This document shows, one piece after another, positions 1-11,401 of a stretch of 64,000 nt of DNA. The notes below the pieces were generated by a model that saw nothing but the letters and a program-made list of their open reading frames with translations, made no database searches and was not told where the DNA came from. How positions within the stretch are numbered: position 1 is the first letter of the stretch; the number at the start of each line of letters is the position of its first letter. The stretch is from Pisolithus tinctorius. Taxonomy: Eukaryota > Basidiomycota > Agaricomycetes > Boletales > Pisolithaceae. Location: assembly GCA_024663395.1 (NCBI GenBank), contig JANFAH010000032.1, positions 62,001 to 126,000 of the forward strand. The letters run 5' to 3'. Position numbers and translations under genes: made by a program.

Positions 1-189
1 CTCAGATCAACGCTTGTCATCCAGTGTTGCCCAGATATCATCTAAAGTTATTGGACAATGGAGACCCATCGTGGGTGACCAGGAAAATGATAATTACTGA
101 CCAAGGCAGGGCAAAAAGAAAACTTTAGTGCTGAGCTATTGAGCCCTTACTTCCCACTCCTGCTGTAATTGTAATGAACGAGATTTTTT

Positions 190-639
190 CTATACGACCT
201 TAGTTCTAGGCAGATTCGGAGAAAACATGTGTTGTATTGCTGTATTGAATTGTGACGAGTTAGACATCCAGACTTGGAACACGCCGAGGTGATCTGTGTG
301 TCCTCTGGGCATCCATTCATGTTCCCAAGGCGCAGGACGCAGGATTGCGCTAGGTGGAAGAAGTAATGGCATCATGTTTGATGACTTCCTAGTATGCGCT
401 AGAGCAACAGAGACATATACTGTCCCCCCGGCCGTACTCTCACCTCCACCCCACCCTTCCCATGGCCTGCAGACATCTCGACCGTGCCCGGTCAAAATCT
501 TCTCAGCGATATACCATTTTCGATATTCACCCAATGTCAATGCTGGTGGGCCGCATTCGATGGCTCTGATACCACCCTCTATGCCCGGTTCAAGGTACTC
601 GCCTTCGGGATCATATTCACACTCTCCAAGTCTGATCAC
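190..639 (-). CDS. hypothetical protein fragment, minus strand
   Basis: A 149-codon open frame that I do not recognise. The protein begins with an acidic, Gly/Glu-rich stretch (GECEYDPEGEYLEPG) and has a compositionally ordinary middle with many Trp and Arg, unlike a random frame. Upstream in the same frame an acidic run (DDEDEAEAM) is cut off by a TAA directly followed by GTGATC. That reads either as a nonsense mutation in a longer exon or as a donor-like GTAAGT. The region contains normal CpG, so it belongs to the host-like flank rather than to the adjacent transposon island. A plus-strand frame at 296-868 is Ser/Pro-rich and is probably its shadow. Function unknown. Confidence 0.3.
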   Translation of the reverse strand: MIRLGECEYDPEGEYLEPGIEGGIRAIECGPPALTLGEYRKWYIAEKILTGHGRDVCRPWEGWGGGESTAGGTVYVSVALAHTRKSSNMMPLLLPPSAILRPAPWEHEWMPRGHTDHLGVFQVWMSNSSQFNTAIQHMFSPNLPRTKVV

Positions 640-1399
640 TTACATGGCTTCTGCCTCGTCTTCGTCATCTCTGTCCCCAACCCGTTTCTGGCAAATCGTC
701 AAAATCGCCGAAAGCGCCACAGGTGCTCTCCCTAGTCAGGTCTGTTCACGGGTCCATATCACTTTATCCATTGGGTCATCTCATCACTCTTTCCTAGGAA
801 GATGTTTCTGCTGCCAAGCGACCCAGGCCTCCTACCCCTCTACTTGGGCTGGACTCAAAGAGCCCTGAGAGCGGTGTTGATGAATGTGTGGCCGCGCACG
901 TCGTCTTGCCTTTGCCACATCGTGCGTGAGCGCCGTACGATGCTCGTGGGCCATCGATGTCCCAAATCGATAACAGAACGCACCCCCTGCGGCGAGTATG
1001 TGTTAGCAACATTAAGAGGAAATCCGAGGGGTGGCGAGAGCATCCACAAGGTAATTCGAGTGGTTGCAAGGGTATACTGGATGTATGGTGCGCGTTTCTG
1101 TTCGTGCGAGCTTTGCTGACGCTTCGTAGGGTTCGCTTTGATCTTTCCTCATCGACGTCGAGTCCTGTAGGGGATACAGATGTGCATGATAAGGTCTGAA
1201 GGTGGTTCGGGCGGCACAGGTGAGTCGTTTGGCTGCATTCTGTCTTGCCTCGGACGTTCTGACATCGGGTGTCAGGTACCTTCGTTTTCTCTATTCCATG
1301 TGAGCGGATGGCGCTGCCGCCTGTAGCATTGCCACTACCACCACTGTGCCGCTCGCCATTGGCATCCTTTGGCCGAAACTCCACACCTGGTGAGTTCTT

Positions 1400-2098
1400 T
1401 CATATCTCGGCCATTTGAGTGCTGATCGTTCTTATCTTCAGCTTTGTCGACGCGCTCCCAGTGTCCCCACCATCCTCCCAGTGAGGGGTATCCCCTCCGT
1501 GCTCACCCAGGCTCCCAGTCCCATCAGATGGGACTTTCCATGTGTGCTGACTGTTGCAGATCTCGTGTTGTGTCACTTGCGCACGATCTCGCTCGCCCTC
1601 TTGCAGTGGCTTGAGCCACCTTTGCTTGTCAGTGAGCGTGCCCTGATTTGAAGGAGTCACTTGCGCTTCGCGAGGACATGGTAAGGCGATTTCTCCGTTG
1701 TCGAATGTTCGCCCTTGTGCTAACTTCTTTTCTGTGCTTGTAGTACCAAATACTTGGTCAGGATGTTGAGTGGACGAATTTGAGCATGTAACATGGGTGT
1801 ATGGAGGGTCAGGTATGTTGGCGATCAGACCACTGCACGTTTGGATGTGCTGATCGTTTCTGATAGGCATTTGAAGTGTAGTTTTGATGATGCGAACATC
1901 TTCTAGATTAGTAGAATTGATTTCGAGATCGACAGTCTCGATGTTGGGTTCGGATAGAAGTAGATCGCCTTCTGTCGTGTCAACAATGGGTTGACCGCAT
2001 GTGCCTATAGTGTTGGGCTTGTCTATATGGCCATTTGATACTTCTGGGTTTGCATCTTCAGGCTCATCCATCTGGCTGCTGTCCACTTCGCGCAGCAC
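1400..2098 (-). CDS. hypothetical protein exon, minus strand
   Basis: A 232-codon open frame, polar and rich in Thr, Ser, Asn, Asp and Gln, with no membrane segment and no domain I can name. It ends just before a likely acceptor (CACCAG near 1388), after which another minus-strand frame (794-1384) stays open, so the two could be exons of one gene that continues toward 190. I could not find a convincing donor joining them, so gene structure is unresolved. Low-complexity hydrophilic composition fits a disordered fungal protein or a decayed gene next to the transposon island. Confidence 0.27.
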   Translation of the reverse strand: MLREVDSSQMDEPEDANPEVSNGHIDKPNTIGTCGQPIVDTTEGDLLLSEPNIETVDLEINSTNLEDVRIIKTTLQMPIRNDQHIQTCSGLIANIPDPPYTHVTCSNSSTQHPDQVFGTTSTEKKLAQGRTFDNGEIALPCPREAQVTPSNQGTLTDKQRWLKPLQEGERDRAQVTQHEICNSQHTWKVPSDGTGSLGEHGGDTPHWEDGGDTGSASTKLKIRTISTQMAEI

Positions 2099-2210
2099 TA
2101 CCTGGTGGGGTTGTTGCTAACACCTCTGTGTAGTGACACTGTACAACATTGCTGGCCCATTTGGAATGGGCCATCGACTTATGTGGGAGCAAGATGTGTT
2201 GTCAGAAATA

Positions 2211-2432
2211 ACTCTTGTATATTTCACCTCTTATGATATGAACATTATATGAGATGCAAATTATGATATTGTGGTATGAAGTACAGGAAAACATTATTTG
2301 AACAATATGACTGATTTGGTTTTAAAAAACTCCTGTATATTTCATAGCACATAATGCAAGCATTATCCAAGATGCCAATTCCAATATGTGGTGATGACAT
2401 ACAGGAAACATTATTTGAACAATATGACTAAT
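2211..2432. repeat. AT-rich direct duplication, period about 118 bp
   Basis: Two imperfect copies (about 2211-2316 and 2329-2432) share a beginning ACTCxTGTATATTTCA and an end CAGGAAA(A)CATTATTTGAACAATATGACT. The surrounding 2106-2676 stretch is AT-rich, has no gene, and sits just upstream of the KDZ relic. It may be the subterminal, non-coding end of that element; this is inference. Confidence 0.5.
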
Positions 2433-2675
2433 TGCCATTCAAATAGTGCAAGGCTAGTTTTCAAATAATGTTGCTCCCATAATTATGTAATTATATTAAA
2501 CCAATAATGACACATATGCAAGAGATATTTTGATTGAAAACTTTGATTCCATAAGCATATTGCACAACACAAGATGTGAACATTACACAGATTTGATTTA
2601 AGATATTTCTGTCATTATGTCAAACACATTATTTTGAGGTTATTCAAACTAATGTTTACTATAATGTCATGAAAT

Positions 2676-5593
2676 ATGGTAAACATTATTGGAATTTGCA
2701 CCTTGTGTATACACCTCATGGGACATGGTCTATTTGCATGTTCCCCTATCTCTCCCACTCTTGCAGTTGATCTTCAAGTGTTGGAGTTCATGAGGAAACT
2801 CTTTGTGTGGTTGACCCCCAACACAACTGCATGGTGTGAAGCACTTGAAAGTTTTCTAGATGTCCAAGGGTACAAGCTGCAGTCCAAGGTATGTTGTATT
2901 CATAGGATAATCATTCTATTATCTGTCCCCCTTATCTGCTCCCATACCACACACACCCCTTATATATTGTCCTATTGAAGTACCAATATCTACTAGTTAA
3001 ACACTTCTATCTATCTCTTCATGGCAGTATAAGGGATTCTTACCATGCAATCATCAGGATAACCTTCAACAATGATTCAGCAATGCATACCATTGGTATA
3101 CTGTGTTAACAATGTACATGGAGGACCATATTACTGGCCTGGTTCACACCTCTCAAACCTCTGTTCAACAAGACACTAGGTCTCAACTAAGTGACTACCT
3201 ATGTGCTCACTGTCCACTATGTTTTGGGGGAGGTGTGCCACAGAGAGCTAATGCTGAGCAGGATGAGTGAGTCAATGGCAAGTTTATTGATGCCAACCTA
3301 ATTCTGACCTCCAAAATCCTTGACTGCATTGTCTGCTTGGATGCATGTTTCACCCAGAAGCAAACAAATAAGGACTCTGCTGGCCATGAGCCTTCCAATC
3401 CTACCAACACTGTATTCATTTCTGAATCAGAGGTGAAGGCTATGGAAATTTTCATTGAGAAACAGCGATCTCTGCCATCTGATCACCATCATTCTTCACA
3501 TCAAAAACAAGGGGACAGTTTTGAGGATGGGATGAGAGTGCCCATCTCAGTGCTGGATGGGTGTGGGGATTCTTTCCATGCAGCAGATGAAAAGCACAAG
3601 AAAGCAAGCACCCACTTTTTGCAGACACAGGGCTGATGGCTTTGCTTTGTCACCATGATCATGTTCTCTGGCTGGTCAATATGACATCTGCAGGAGAAAA
3701 GCAGCACTATGCCTTGGTGCTATTGAAACATCTCTTTGAACATCTGCCTACCACCACAACTGTTGGCCTCTTATATGACATTGGCTGTCAACTGGAACAT
3801 AGTTGCTGCAAGTGGAAGCTACTTGATGAGGGGATACTCTCCAGGTTGAAGTTTGGCATCTCTGTTTTCCATGCTTATGGTCATCAGTGGCCATGTCAGA
3901 TAGTATATCACCCATGTAAATGTGTGGGCTTTGGTTTGTCAGATGGTGAGGGGTGTGAGCAGTTATGGAGTTCTCTGAAGATGCTCATTCCTATCCTCTG
4001 AGTGTCTGGTGTAAGTATTCATTTTCCTGTAACATGATTCCAATGTTAATTTCCTCCTTAGTACCATCAGAGGCTATTTGTTCTTGATAATCAGATTTGT
4101 CACTTTGACAAGAAGTCTTTTACTGCTCTTGGCCAGTGGCTGAACAAAAAGTGGTCCCTCTGCAAAAGCAAGAAAACCATGGCTTTGGGGGCCCTCCATG
4201 CATTGCATGTTGACATGCAGACTCTACAAGAGGAGTGGGCTGCACAGGTGCACTCACAGACTCAGCCTCTACCTCATTAGTCTTTTTCCTATGTTTGCCA
4301 TCATGTTGCTCACACATAGGGCAGTCAAAGAAGAAGGGCACTGAACAGTTGGCACTTATACTTGCCCTGGAAAAATCTGTTCAGAACCACCAGAGCCATG
4401 TGGATCAGCTGGAAATAGATCTTCACAATGATTGTGTCAATGACATCATTGACTTCAATTTACAACTTACTGCAGCACAAGCTTCACTCTCAAAGGCAAC
4501 TCAGGCTTTGAGACAAAAAAAAAGTGCATTACTGACCTCTATCTCCTGAGGAACAACAAGTGGCTCCAAACACAAACTAATGCACAGGCACTGAAAGTTC
4601 GAATCAGGGAGCGCCTTCGTCAGTGCAAGTTTGAATTTGAGCGGCTAGAACAGTCATCCAAGAACTCTATTAATGGTAAGTAGAGGGTGTTCTTTCTGCC
4701 TGCTATTTTCAATAACATCTGGGGTAGAAAATAATTTACAGTCACATGTGAAGTCATCCATAAAACGATGAGAGCCTGCCATATCAAAACTTGTCACTAG
4801 CTACAACACCCTCTGTGATGAGCTTATGGGTATGATACAACTTGGGAAAGCACCCCCTGGTGCAATTTCCCCTTTCCCCATACCTCCCAAGGGAATTTTT
4901 CAACTGGAGGTTGACAGTGATATTTGGCAGGATGTGGGACTTGCAGAGGGTTGTGCTAATCCCCCATCTTGGCTTGCTGATGAAGCTGTGTGTAAGGGAA
5001 TAAGGCTCATGCTAGAAGTTGATCATTGTAATGAAGAAGAAAGAAGATTGTCAAGAGAGTGGTCTGCCTTGCAGGAATGGTTTTCTGTGGAGTGGCAGAG
5101 TGTCCAGGTGACCTTGGAACATGCAGGTGAGTTCAAATGTCATTGTCTTGTCACCATCTCACAATAGTTAGACAAATCTTACAAGTATCACCTGCAATTA
5201 CTGAGGGATAACCTTGTGGCAGTATATGTCAATTGGGAGGCCAAGGTTTGACATATTCCACATGCATGGATTCCATCTAGACCTTGGGGACCCAGAGCAG
5301 AGGAAATTGCAGGTTGCGTTGTGGCTGCTAACAATCCCAGTGTAATATCTGCAGCAGAGGATCAAACAGAGGGATCATTAAAAGACTATGACTCTGATGG
5401 GGAGGGGTTGATGTCAGAAGGTGGTGATAACCTATTGTTATCCATTGAAGAGATGGCACTGGAAGAGGAATATTCCATGGGGGAAGCAGATGAGGAGCAA
5501 TCCCCAGAGGATGAGGAATGGTTGCAGGACATTGAAAATGGTTATTTGCCCTCTTCACCAGTGAAATTGCCATTAAAAAGATGGAGATACTAG
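2676..5593 (+). pseudogene. KDZ (Kyakuja-Dileera-Zisupton) transposase, decayed
   Basis: Conserved blocks of the fungal KDZ transposase occur in order but in several frames with stops. They are an N-terminal block with PNTTAWCEALESFL (about 2810-2890), Cys pairs CAHCPLCFGG and DCIVCLDACF (about 3200-3350), and the signature core (about 3630-4000) with LVNMTSAGEKQHYAL, LLYDIGCQL and VFHAYGHQWPCQ. A CVGFGLSDGEGCEQLW block follows, then coiled-coil-like and C-terminal blocks (4235-5170) such as DIWQDVGL, and an acidic tail to 5593. KDZ enzymes move large cut-and-paste DNA transposons in fungi. The asymmetric decay (frameshifts, in-frame stops, virtually no CpG) shows it is inactive. Element ends (TIRs, target duplication) were not found. 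Confidence 0.85.
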
Positions 5594-5696
5594 ACTTTGT
5601 ATACATATATTGAATGTCTATAAATTGGAGAATCACCCCTGCTTTATCTTTGTGATGTTGTGACTGATCATATATCCCTTCATTGCCCCTCACAAT

Positions 5697-6454
5697 GTGT
5701 CCAGGCTCATTGTTCATACTAATGCAATCAAAATTGAGTGCACCACAGCAAGTGAGAAATGGTGCTATTTAACAGTGATACTGAGTGTATATATAGCAGA
5801 AAAGAAGCAGAGGATCCAGGAGGGTATTGATGATGCATATCATGACCACTTGAAGGCCAGGCCCAGCATGACTAACCTGGAATCCTTCAGAAGTGTGGTT
5901 GAGTGTGAATTTATCCTTGCTCATGACCATTCTGGTTGATATATGTGGGAGCACCTGAAGGAGGACAACAATGTCAAACAGATGGTCACTACAGGATCAA
6001 AAGCATCATATATCTTTGTCTTGCAGATGATGATCTGTGTTGGGCAGCAGAGTGTGGAAGGAAAGTGTATACCATCCAGCTTCCACCATTGGACATTACC
6101 TCATTTTCCAGGGAGTTCAAGCACAAATACTGTGGTGATGTTACAGACAAGGAGGGTGGCTTCCTTGCTGGAGTTCTGCAGATTGGTATTGACAAAAGCT
6201 CCCTGGAGTTGCAAGCAAAGCTTGGTGAAGAATATGCTTGCCTCATTCAGCATCATCATGCATTTCAGACATCCATTCTCCCTTGCACAGGCAGCCTTAC
6301 TCCCTACTACATGGCTGTCAACTTGTATCATATCATTCACAATGCCATTCAGATCTTTCACATTGACCTCTGCAAGCCTACCTTGACTTGGAGAATCTCC
6401 AACATGAGATGGGGAATCTCCACCCTTGGCATGGAGAATCCCCATGGCCCATGA
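5697..6454 (+). pseudogene. unrecognised transposon-associated coding relic
   Basis: Two open stretches (5697-5939 and 5936-6454, different frames, overlapping by a few bases) follow the KDZ relic on the same strand. The first reads as a soluble helical segment (EKKQRIQEGIDDAYHDH); the second contains [22 protein letters not shown] and ends inside the 21-bp array, so its C-terminus is repeat-encoded. No family recognised. It could be a passenger gene of the KDZ element or an independent relic. CpG is absent as in the rest of the island. Confidence 0.35.
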
Positions 6455-6875
6455 ACAATCTCTTCCTCATAGGTCATGAAAAATCCCCACAATGGACTTG
6501 GAGAATCCCCATGGCCAATGGAGAATCTCCAACATGAAATGGAGAATTCCCACAGTTCTTGGAGAATCCCCACACTTGACATGGAGAATCCCCACATTTG
6601 ATATGGAAAATCCCCAGTGGGCCATGGAGAATCCCCAACATGGCATGGAGAATCCCCAACATGGCATGGAGAATCTCCAACATGACATGGAGAATCCCCA
6701 GTGGGCCATGGAGAATCCCCAACATGGCATGGAGAATCCCCATCCTTGACATGGAGAATCTCCACAGGTCATGGAGAATCCCCACAGTTGACATGGAGAA
6801 CCCCCACAGGCCATGGGTAATCTCCAACATGACATGGAGAACCCCCACACTTGACAAGGAGAATCCCCAACATGA
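6385..6875. repeat. 21-bp tandem repeat array (TGGAGAATCCCCA core)
   Basis: More than twenty degenerate units carry the core TGGAGAATCCCCA followed by short spacers such as ACATGGCA. The best conserved part (about 6610-6740) has exact 21-bp spacing. Because 21 is divisible by three and units rarely contain stops, several frames on both strands stay open (for example a MENPQHG repeat on plus); these ORFs are by-products. A stray copy of the core lies at about 8022-8035, past the second array. Confidence 0.9.
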
Positions 6876-7533
6876 CATACACTCAATCCCCAGCAGGACA
6901 TGGAGTATGCACTTAGAGGATCACCTTCTCTGTCCTTTACACCAACTGCTGATATACCTTGTGGTGTTGTTAGTGTTTGAGTCACTCAACAGTTCATTCT
7001 TTCATAGGACAATACTCTCTGCTTCATGTTCCTTGTCTCCATCCTCTCACACCTGTGTGATTTTCCTGGTGACAAAGAGGTGATGGTAGTGTCCCAACTT
7101 CTGAAAATCACAGGGTTTTTTCAATGGTATATTTGTTGACTTCATCATGGGAGTTTGTTGGTGTCCAAACTGTCCTCCATCATCTTGTTAGAGCAGCATG
7201 AGGGGCAGGGTGAGCTAAAGCACAGGGTAGGTTAGTTTGAGTGCATAAGGATGAGTGGAGTGTTTGGTCAGGGGGATGTTTCCTGAGAGTTAATACCCAG
7301 ATGATTCTGTTGTCATATGCAGAAGGTGTCATTCTACCTCCCCTTTCCTCTATCATCTGCCCTGCCCCTTTCTCCCCCTGTACCACTCACCTGCTGTCTG
7401 TTCTCCTCCATCCCCCCTGCCTTTCAAGGAATCCTCTTGATCACCTAGGATTCCAATGCAAGTGCCATAATTGATGGTCTCAAGTTGTGTCACTCTGTAA
7501 GAATGGCTTCCAACTTTCCATGGCCTGGGAAAT

Positions 7534-7925
7534 GGGTCTATTTAGCCTGGGGAAAGCCAAGGATCAACCTGGAAAGCAGGTCTATTTAGCCTGGGGAAAG
7601 CCCATGTTCACCCTGGCAAGTGGGTCTATTTAGCCTGGGGAAAGCCCAGGTTCACCCTGGAAAGTGGGTCTATTTAGCCTGGGGAAAGCCCAGGTTCACC
7701 CTGGCAAGTGGGTCTATTTGGCCTGGGGAAATCCCAGGATCAATCTAGAAAGCAGGTCTATTTAGCTGGGGGAAAGCCCAGGTTCACCCTGGCAAGTGGG
7801 TCTATTTAGCCTGGGGAAATCCCAGGTTCAACCTGGAAAGCAGGTCTATTTAGCCTGGGGAAAGCCCAGGATCAACCTGGAAAGGGGGTCTATTTAGCCT
7901 GGAGAAAGTCCAATTTGGACCCCAG
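7534..7925. repeat. 44-bp tandem repeat array, nine units
   Basis: Units begin GGGTCTATTTAGCCTGGGG at about 7534, 7577, 7622, 7666, 7709, 7753, 7797, 7841 and 7885, a steady 43-45 bp spacing. Each unit contains CCTGG-GGAAAGC-CCAGG, a 5-bp inverted repeat with a 7-nt loop, so a transcript would form a row of small hairpins. No coding frame is preserved. From 6876 to 7533, and from 7926 to about 8170, I see no gene. Confidence 0.9.
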
Positions 7926-8169
7926 CTACCCTTTCATTTGATGTATAATATATATATTATGGAGAAAATGTTTTCTCCAACCCTATTAAATTGCTGCTCT
8001 GGAGGAATCTCCAGCTAGGCAATGGAGAATCCCCAAAAGTTGGGAATTCCCACTAAAATGACACCTATTAGGTTAATACTTATATCAAAATCTCCAGACC
8101 TAATAGGCCTCTGAGGGGGGTTGACTGAAGTGCAAGCCTACTAGTCTACCATGTTTTCTGTGACATGAA

Positions 8170-9553
8170 CATCCCAGACAGTGATAGGTGCCCAATTTCA
8201 TCCAACCTACTCTCAGCATTCCTAGTGAGCTGTGCAGGAGCCCACTCAGGCTCCACTCTCACAAACTATGCAGCATGTATCCAAGCATGGCACATCATGC
8301 ATAGATGCAGCTGGGACATCAACAAAAGAGAGTAAAAAGCCATCCTGGAGGGTGCCACAAGGCTAGCCCCCACCTCTTCTAAACATCCCTGCAGAACTCC
8401 ATTCACCACAGACACCCCATCTCCATGGCATGTTAAACAAAGATGACCCATGCAATGCAGCAATATACACATGCATAGTAGTAATGTTCTACTGCATCAC
8501 CAGACTAGGAGAATTCACCATACCCTCCATCAGAAGTTTCAACCCAACAAAACACATCTCCAGAGCAAGTTACTGACTTGTACACAATCAGCAAGGTCTC
8601 CCAGTAATGGTCTTCAACCTCCCAGCCACAAAGTGCTCAATCAAGGGCAAAACAGTTCAATGTGCCCCCCAAGACAACCCCATCACAGACCCCATGCAAG
8701 CCCTACAAAACCACATCCTTCTAAACCCAGCTACCAATGATGCACACCTCTTCACCTGGAAACACCCTATTCATGGCATTAGACCCCTATCCAAGACTGA
8801 AGTAATGAGAATGATAGCAAAATTAGCCAAATCTCACCCAGGACTGCCAAATATCAAGGGCCACAGCCTCCACATCAGAGGCACACTCTTCTACCTACTG
8901 AATGAAGTCCCCTTCAATGTCATTAAGACCATGGGTGTCATATACCAAGAAACCCATGGTTCAGACTTACATTCAGAATGCCAAGTCAATGCTGAATGCT
9001 AAAACAAACTATGTCCCTCACTATACTTTTGTAGTTAGCATTTGTACTGCCCTTGCTTGAGCCAAGGCAGTGTCTGTCTTCAGCTCTCAGACCCCTGCCT
9101 CCTCACTTGACTTTTAGTTAGTTCCTGGCATCACTATTTAGTCCCTCACTGGTAACCCTGGCCTTCAGGTTGCCAGTCTTCAGTATATATACTCTACATA
9201 CATTGTACTTAGTTCCCCAGTCTGAATATCAATCTAGTTCACCCCTCAGCTCCTAGCTTAAGCCCAAGACAACTCTTGGCTTTCACTCCTGACCCCTCTC
9301 AGCTCTCTCTGACTTCAACCTGGCTTGTGCAAGGGTCTAGCACATGAGCTAAGACCAAGGGTTGTTGCACCTGGTACTCAGCCTTTGGCCTTCGACCCCT
9401 GACCCAGTCATGAACTTAACAATGGGTCACTGGTCAGGGGATTCCTTCACCATATACCTCAGGCACCACACTCTGGTGCTTGCTCCTTTCCTACAGTCCA
9501 AACCAGAGCTACTCAATACCCTCAAACAATACATACTCCCCCCAGTATGGTAG
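8170..9553 (+). pseudogene. tyrosine recombinase (phage-integrase fold) pseudogene
   Basis: Blocks resemble the tyrosine recombinases common in agaricomycete genomes: an N-terminal block about 8200-8400 (NYAACIQAWHIMHRC, then LAPTSSKHP), a mid block from 8607 (DPMQALQNHILLNP), the catalytic region GHSLHIRGTLFYLL (about 8860) and the C-terminal HWSGDSFTIYLRHH to PPVW (9421-9553). The family cuts and rejoins DNA through a tyrosine; here the Tyr of TIYLRHH is kept, but the Arg of the HxxR box reads His. The frame is split by a solo LTR at 8936-9421 and broken elsewhere by shifts. It probably came from a recombinase-bearing transposon of uncertain type (Crypton- or DIRS-related). Confidence 0.75.
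8936..9421 (+). mobile_element. solo LTR inside the recombinase pseudogene
   Basis: The 486-bp block starts TGTCATATACC and ends CTTAACA, and is closely similar along its whole length to the LTR at 27335-27822. It is flanked by the exact 5-bp direct repeat ATGGG (8931-8935 and 9422-9426), the expected Ty3-type target duplication. Internal TATATATACTC (about 9185) is a plausible promoter. No internal retrotransposon sequence remains, so it is the product of LTR-LTR recombination. With the LTR and one copy of ATGGG set aside, the recombinase frame runs on uninterrupted (KTMG to HWSGD). Confidence 0.92.
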
Positions 9554-10057
9554 GAAGTGAGTCCACAGCTCCTTTTTCCCAGGCCTTGAGCTTCACTGGA
9601 TGCATCACTGACTCCTTTTGATATGGGTTTCACAGCTCAGCTCAACAACTTGGGTCTTGGCTTTGGGCCAGAAAACCTACCAGTTTTCGCCCAGTCCCTT
9701 TCAAGCAGCACCCATAGTGACATAGTACTTCACTGAATACTTTTAGATTCTCTCCCATGAGCACTGTGCATCCCTCACCCTAGCTAACAAGTTGAATGCA
9801 TAGAAGGCAGACTAAGTTATTGACCCAGGTATTGCACCCAGAGGATGGCTGGCTCATGTGCAATGCAACAGTGCTGTGACTCTAGAAGCCACCTTTACTG
9901 CAACTTGGACAGCAGGGCATACTCTAGATGGTCAGGCAGGCCGATTCCATGTTACATGATTATCACTTCAGTGTGAATCAGGACATTGTTCAGATTGCTG
10001 CACAGTGCATTTCTCATATACTACCCAATCACATCCCATTCATGAACATAGTCACTC

Positions 10058-10720
10058 ATGTCCATTTATAACCTCAATCACACACACCTTCATGCTGGGT
10101 TGACCATGCCCATGGTCAAGCATTGCCTGGGCAACAAAGGACTGCCCCATAAGCCTCATGATTGCAGGTTCTCTTCCTGCAACAGCCCCTCTAGTAGTGC
10201 CAAGGTCAAAATGGAGACAACTGGTGTCTTAGCTGAGATGTATGGAATATTGGAGTCATCCAGTAAGTTCTTTTTTTCCTTCCTAATAACTGCTCATTGA
10301 TAGATTTTCAATCTGCAGCATGAATCAAAGAGTCAGCTGAATCACAAGGCACTTCTTCTTGATGTAGCATGCACACAATGCAAAGTCCTTCATGCAGAAC
10401 AAGCTCTGGCCACATGCATCACCCATGAATACAAATTGATAGCCAAGTTGTACAAGTACAAGGCAGGCAGTGGCAAGGCAAGAGTCCACAAAAAAGATAT
10501 GCAGGTCAGCTCATTACATGTAGCAATGAAAAAATGCAGACTGGGGGAGCCTATTTTTGACATTAGTGTTCTGGCCAGTGAGCTGCAGCCATCTCTTGAG
10601 TCCAATGGTATGCTATGCTTGCTCTTTTCTTTTGGGCTGCTATTTTACTTATGCCAGATCTTGATAAGCACAGTTATTGAGCATGCTGGTAGTCAAATAT
10701 TTGTCATTCATCTAGACTAG
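10058..10720 (+). other. short open frames of unknown origin (9554-10838 otherwise empty)
   Basis: Between the recombinase relic and the first LTR retrotransposon there is no recognisable gene. Two open stretches on plus (10058-10300; 10436-10720) have ordinary amino-acid use, with ACTQCKVLHAEQALATC just upstream of the second and LYKYKAGSGKARVHKK within it, but match nothing I know. CpG is absent, so this is probably older transposon DNA. Confidence 0.25.
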
Positions 10721-10838
10721 TACTATCCATTACTTTCCTGTACTTATTGAAAAATGCTATATGTTATGTCTGTGTGTTGTTGCCTTCATGCATAGGAATG
10801 AAGTTAGATCTACCAAGTTCTCTACTACAGTGGGAATC

Positions 10839-11363
10839 TGTCATAGTCATGTCTTGACCCCAGCCAGCCTTGGCCTCATATTCATTCAGTCCAGCCTTGG
10901 CCTTGCCAATCCCTTATCCCCAGATGTCCTAGCATGGTGAACACTGCTTTGCAGTGCATGTCACTTCAGTTAAGCCCTGCCCAGTCTTGTCCCCAGTTCA
11001 CCCTGTCCCAGTCTCCATTACCTTAGTCATACCTTACTAATACTTGTCTTACCAATCATATTAGCAATCTTTGCAAGACCAGCATTACCAGTCTCCATAC
11101 TATAGATACTTCTAGTATATAAACTCTTAGATACTTGGCCTGTAGTCTCTAGCCTGAAATCAACTAAGTTACTCTGATAACCCTGCCTTGGCCTCAGACT
11201 TGGACTGAGACCTACACAAGGGAATAGCACTGTAACCTCAGTCACTAAGTCCAATCAGTCCACCCCTCTGTACCTCTGCTACACCCCTGACCCTGACCCC
11301 CCTCAGCCTCATGCCCACTTCAGACTCCAGTCTGGACTCAACCTGGACATCACGAACTTGACA
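10839..11363 (+). repeat. 5' LTR of element 1
   Basis: 525 bp, TGTCATAGTC...CTTGACA, preceded by GAATC. Contains TATATAAACTC (about 11117), a likely TATA box. It is exactly as long as the 3' LTR; the differences are nearly all TG versus CA. The gag ATG follows only 38 bp after its end; I could not assign a tRNA primer-binding site in that gap. Confidence 0.95.
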
Positions 11364-11401
11364 GTATTTCAGACTTGCTACTTGTGTGGGTCTAACACAT
11401 C

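Noticed and set aside
6467..7083. Long ORFs across the 21-bp array on both strands
   Set aside because: Products of a stop-free repeat whose unit is a multiple of three; they translate only the repeat.
11364..11401. Primer-binding site after the 5' LTR of element 1
   Set aside because: No convincing match to a tRNA 3' end; TGTGGGTCTAACACA forms a small palindrome instead, so priming mode is left open.
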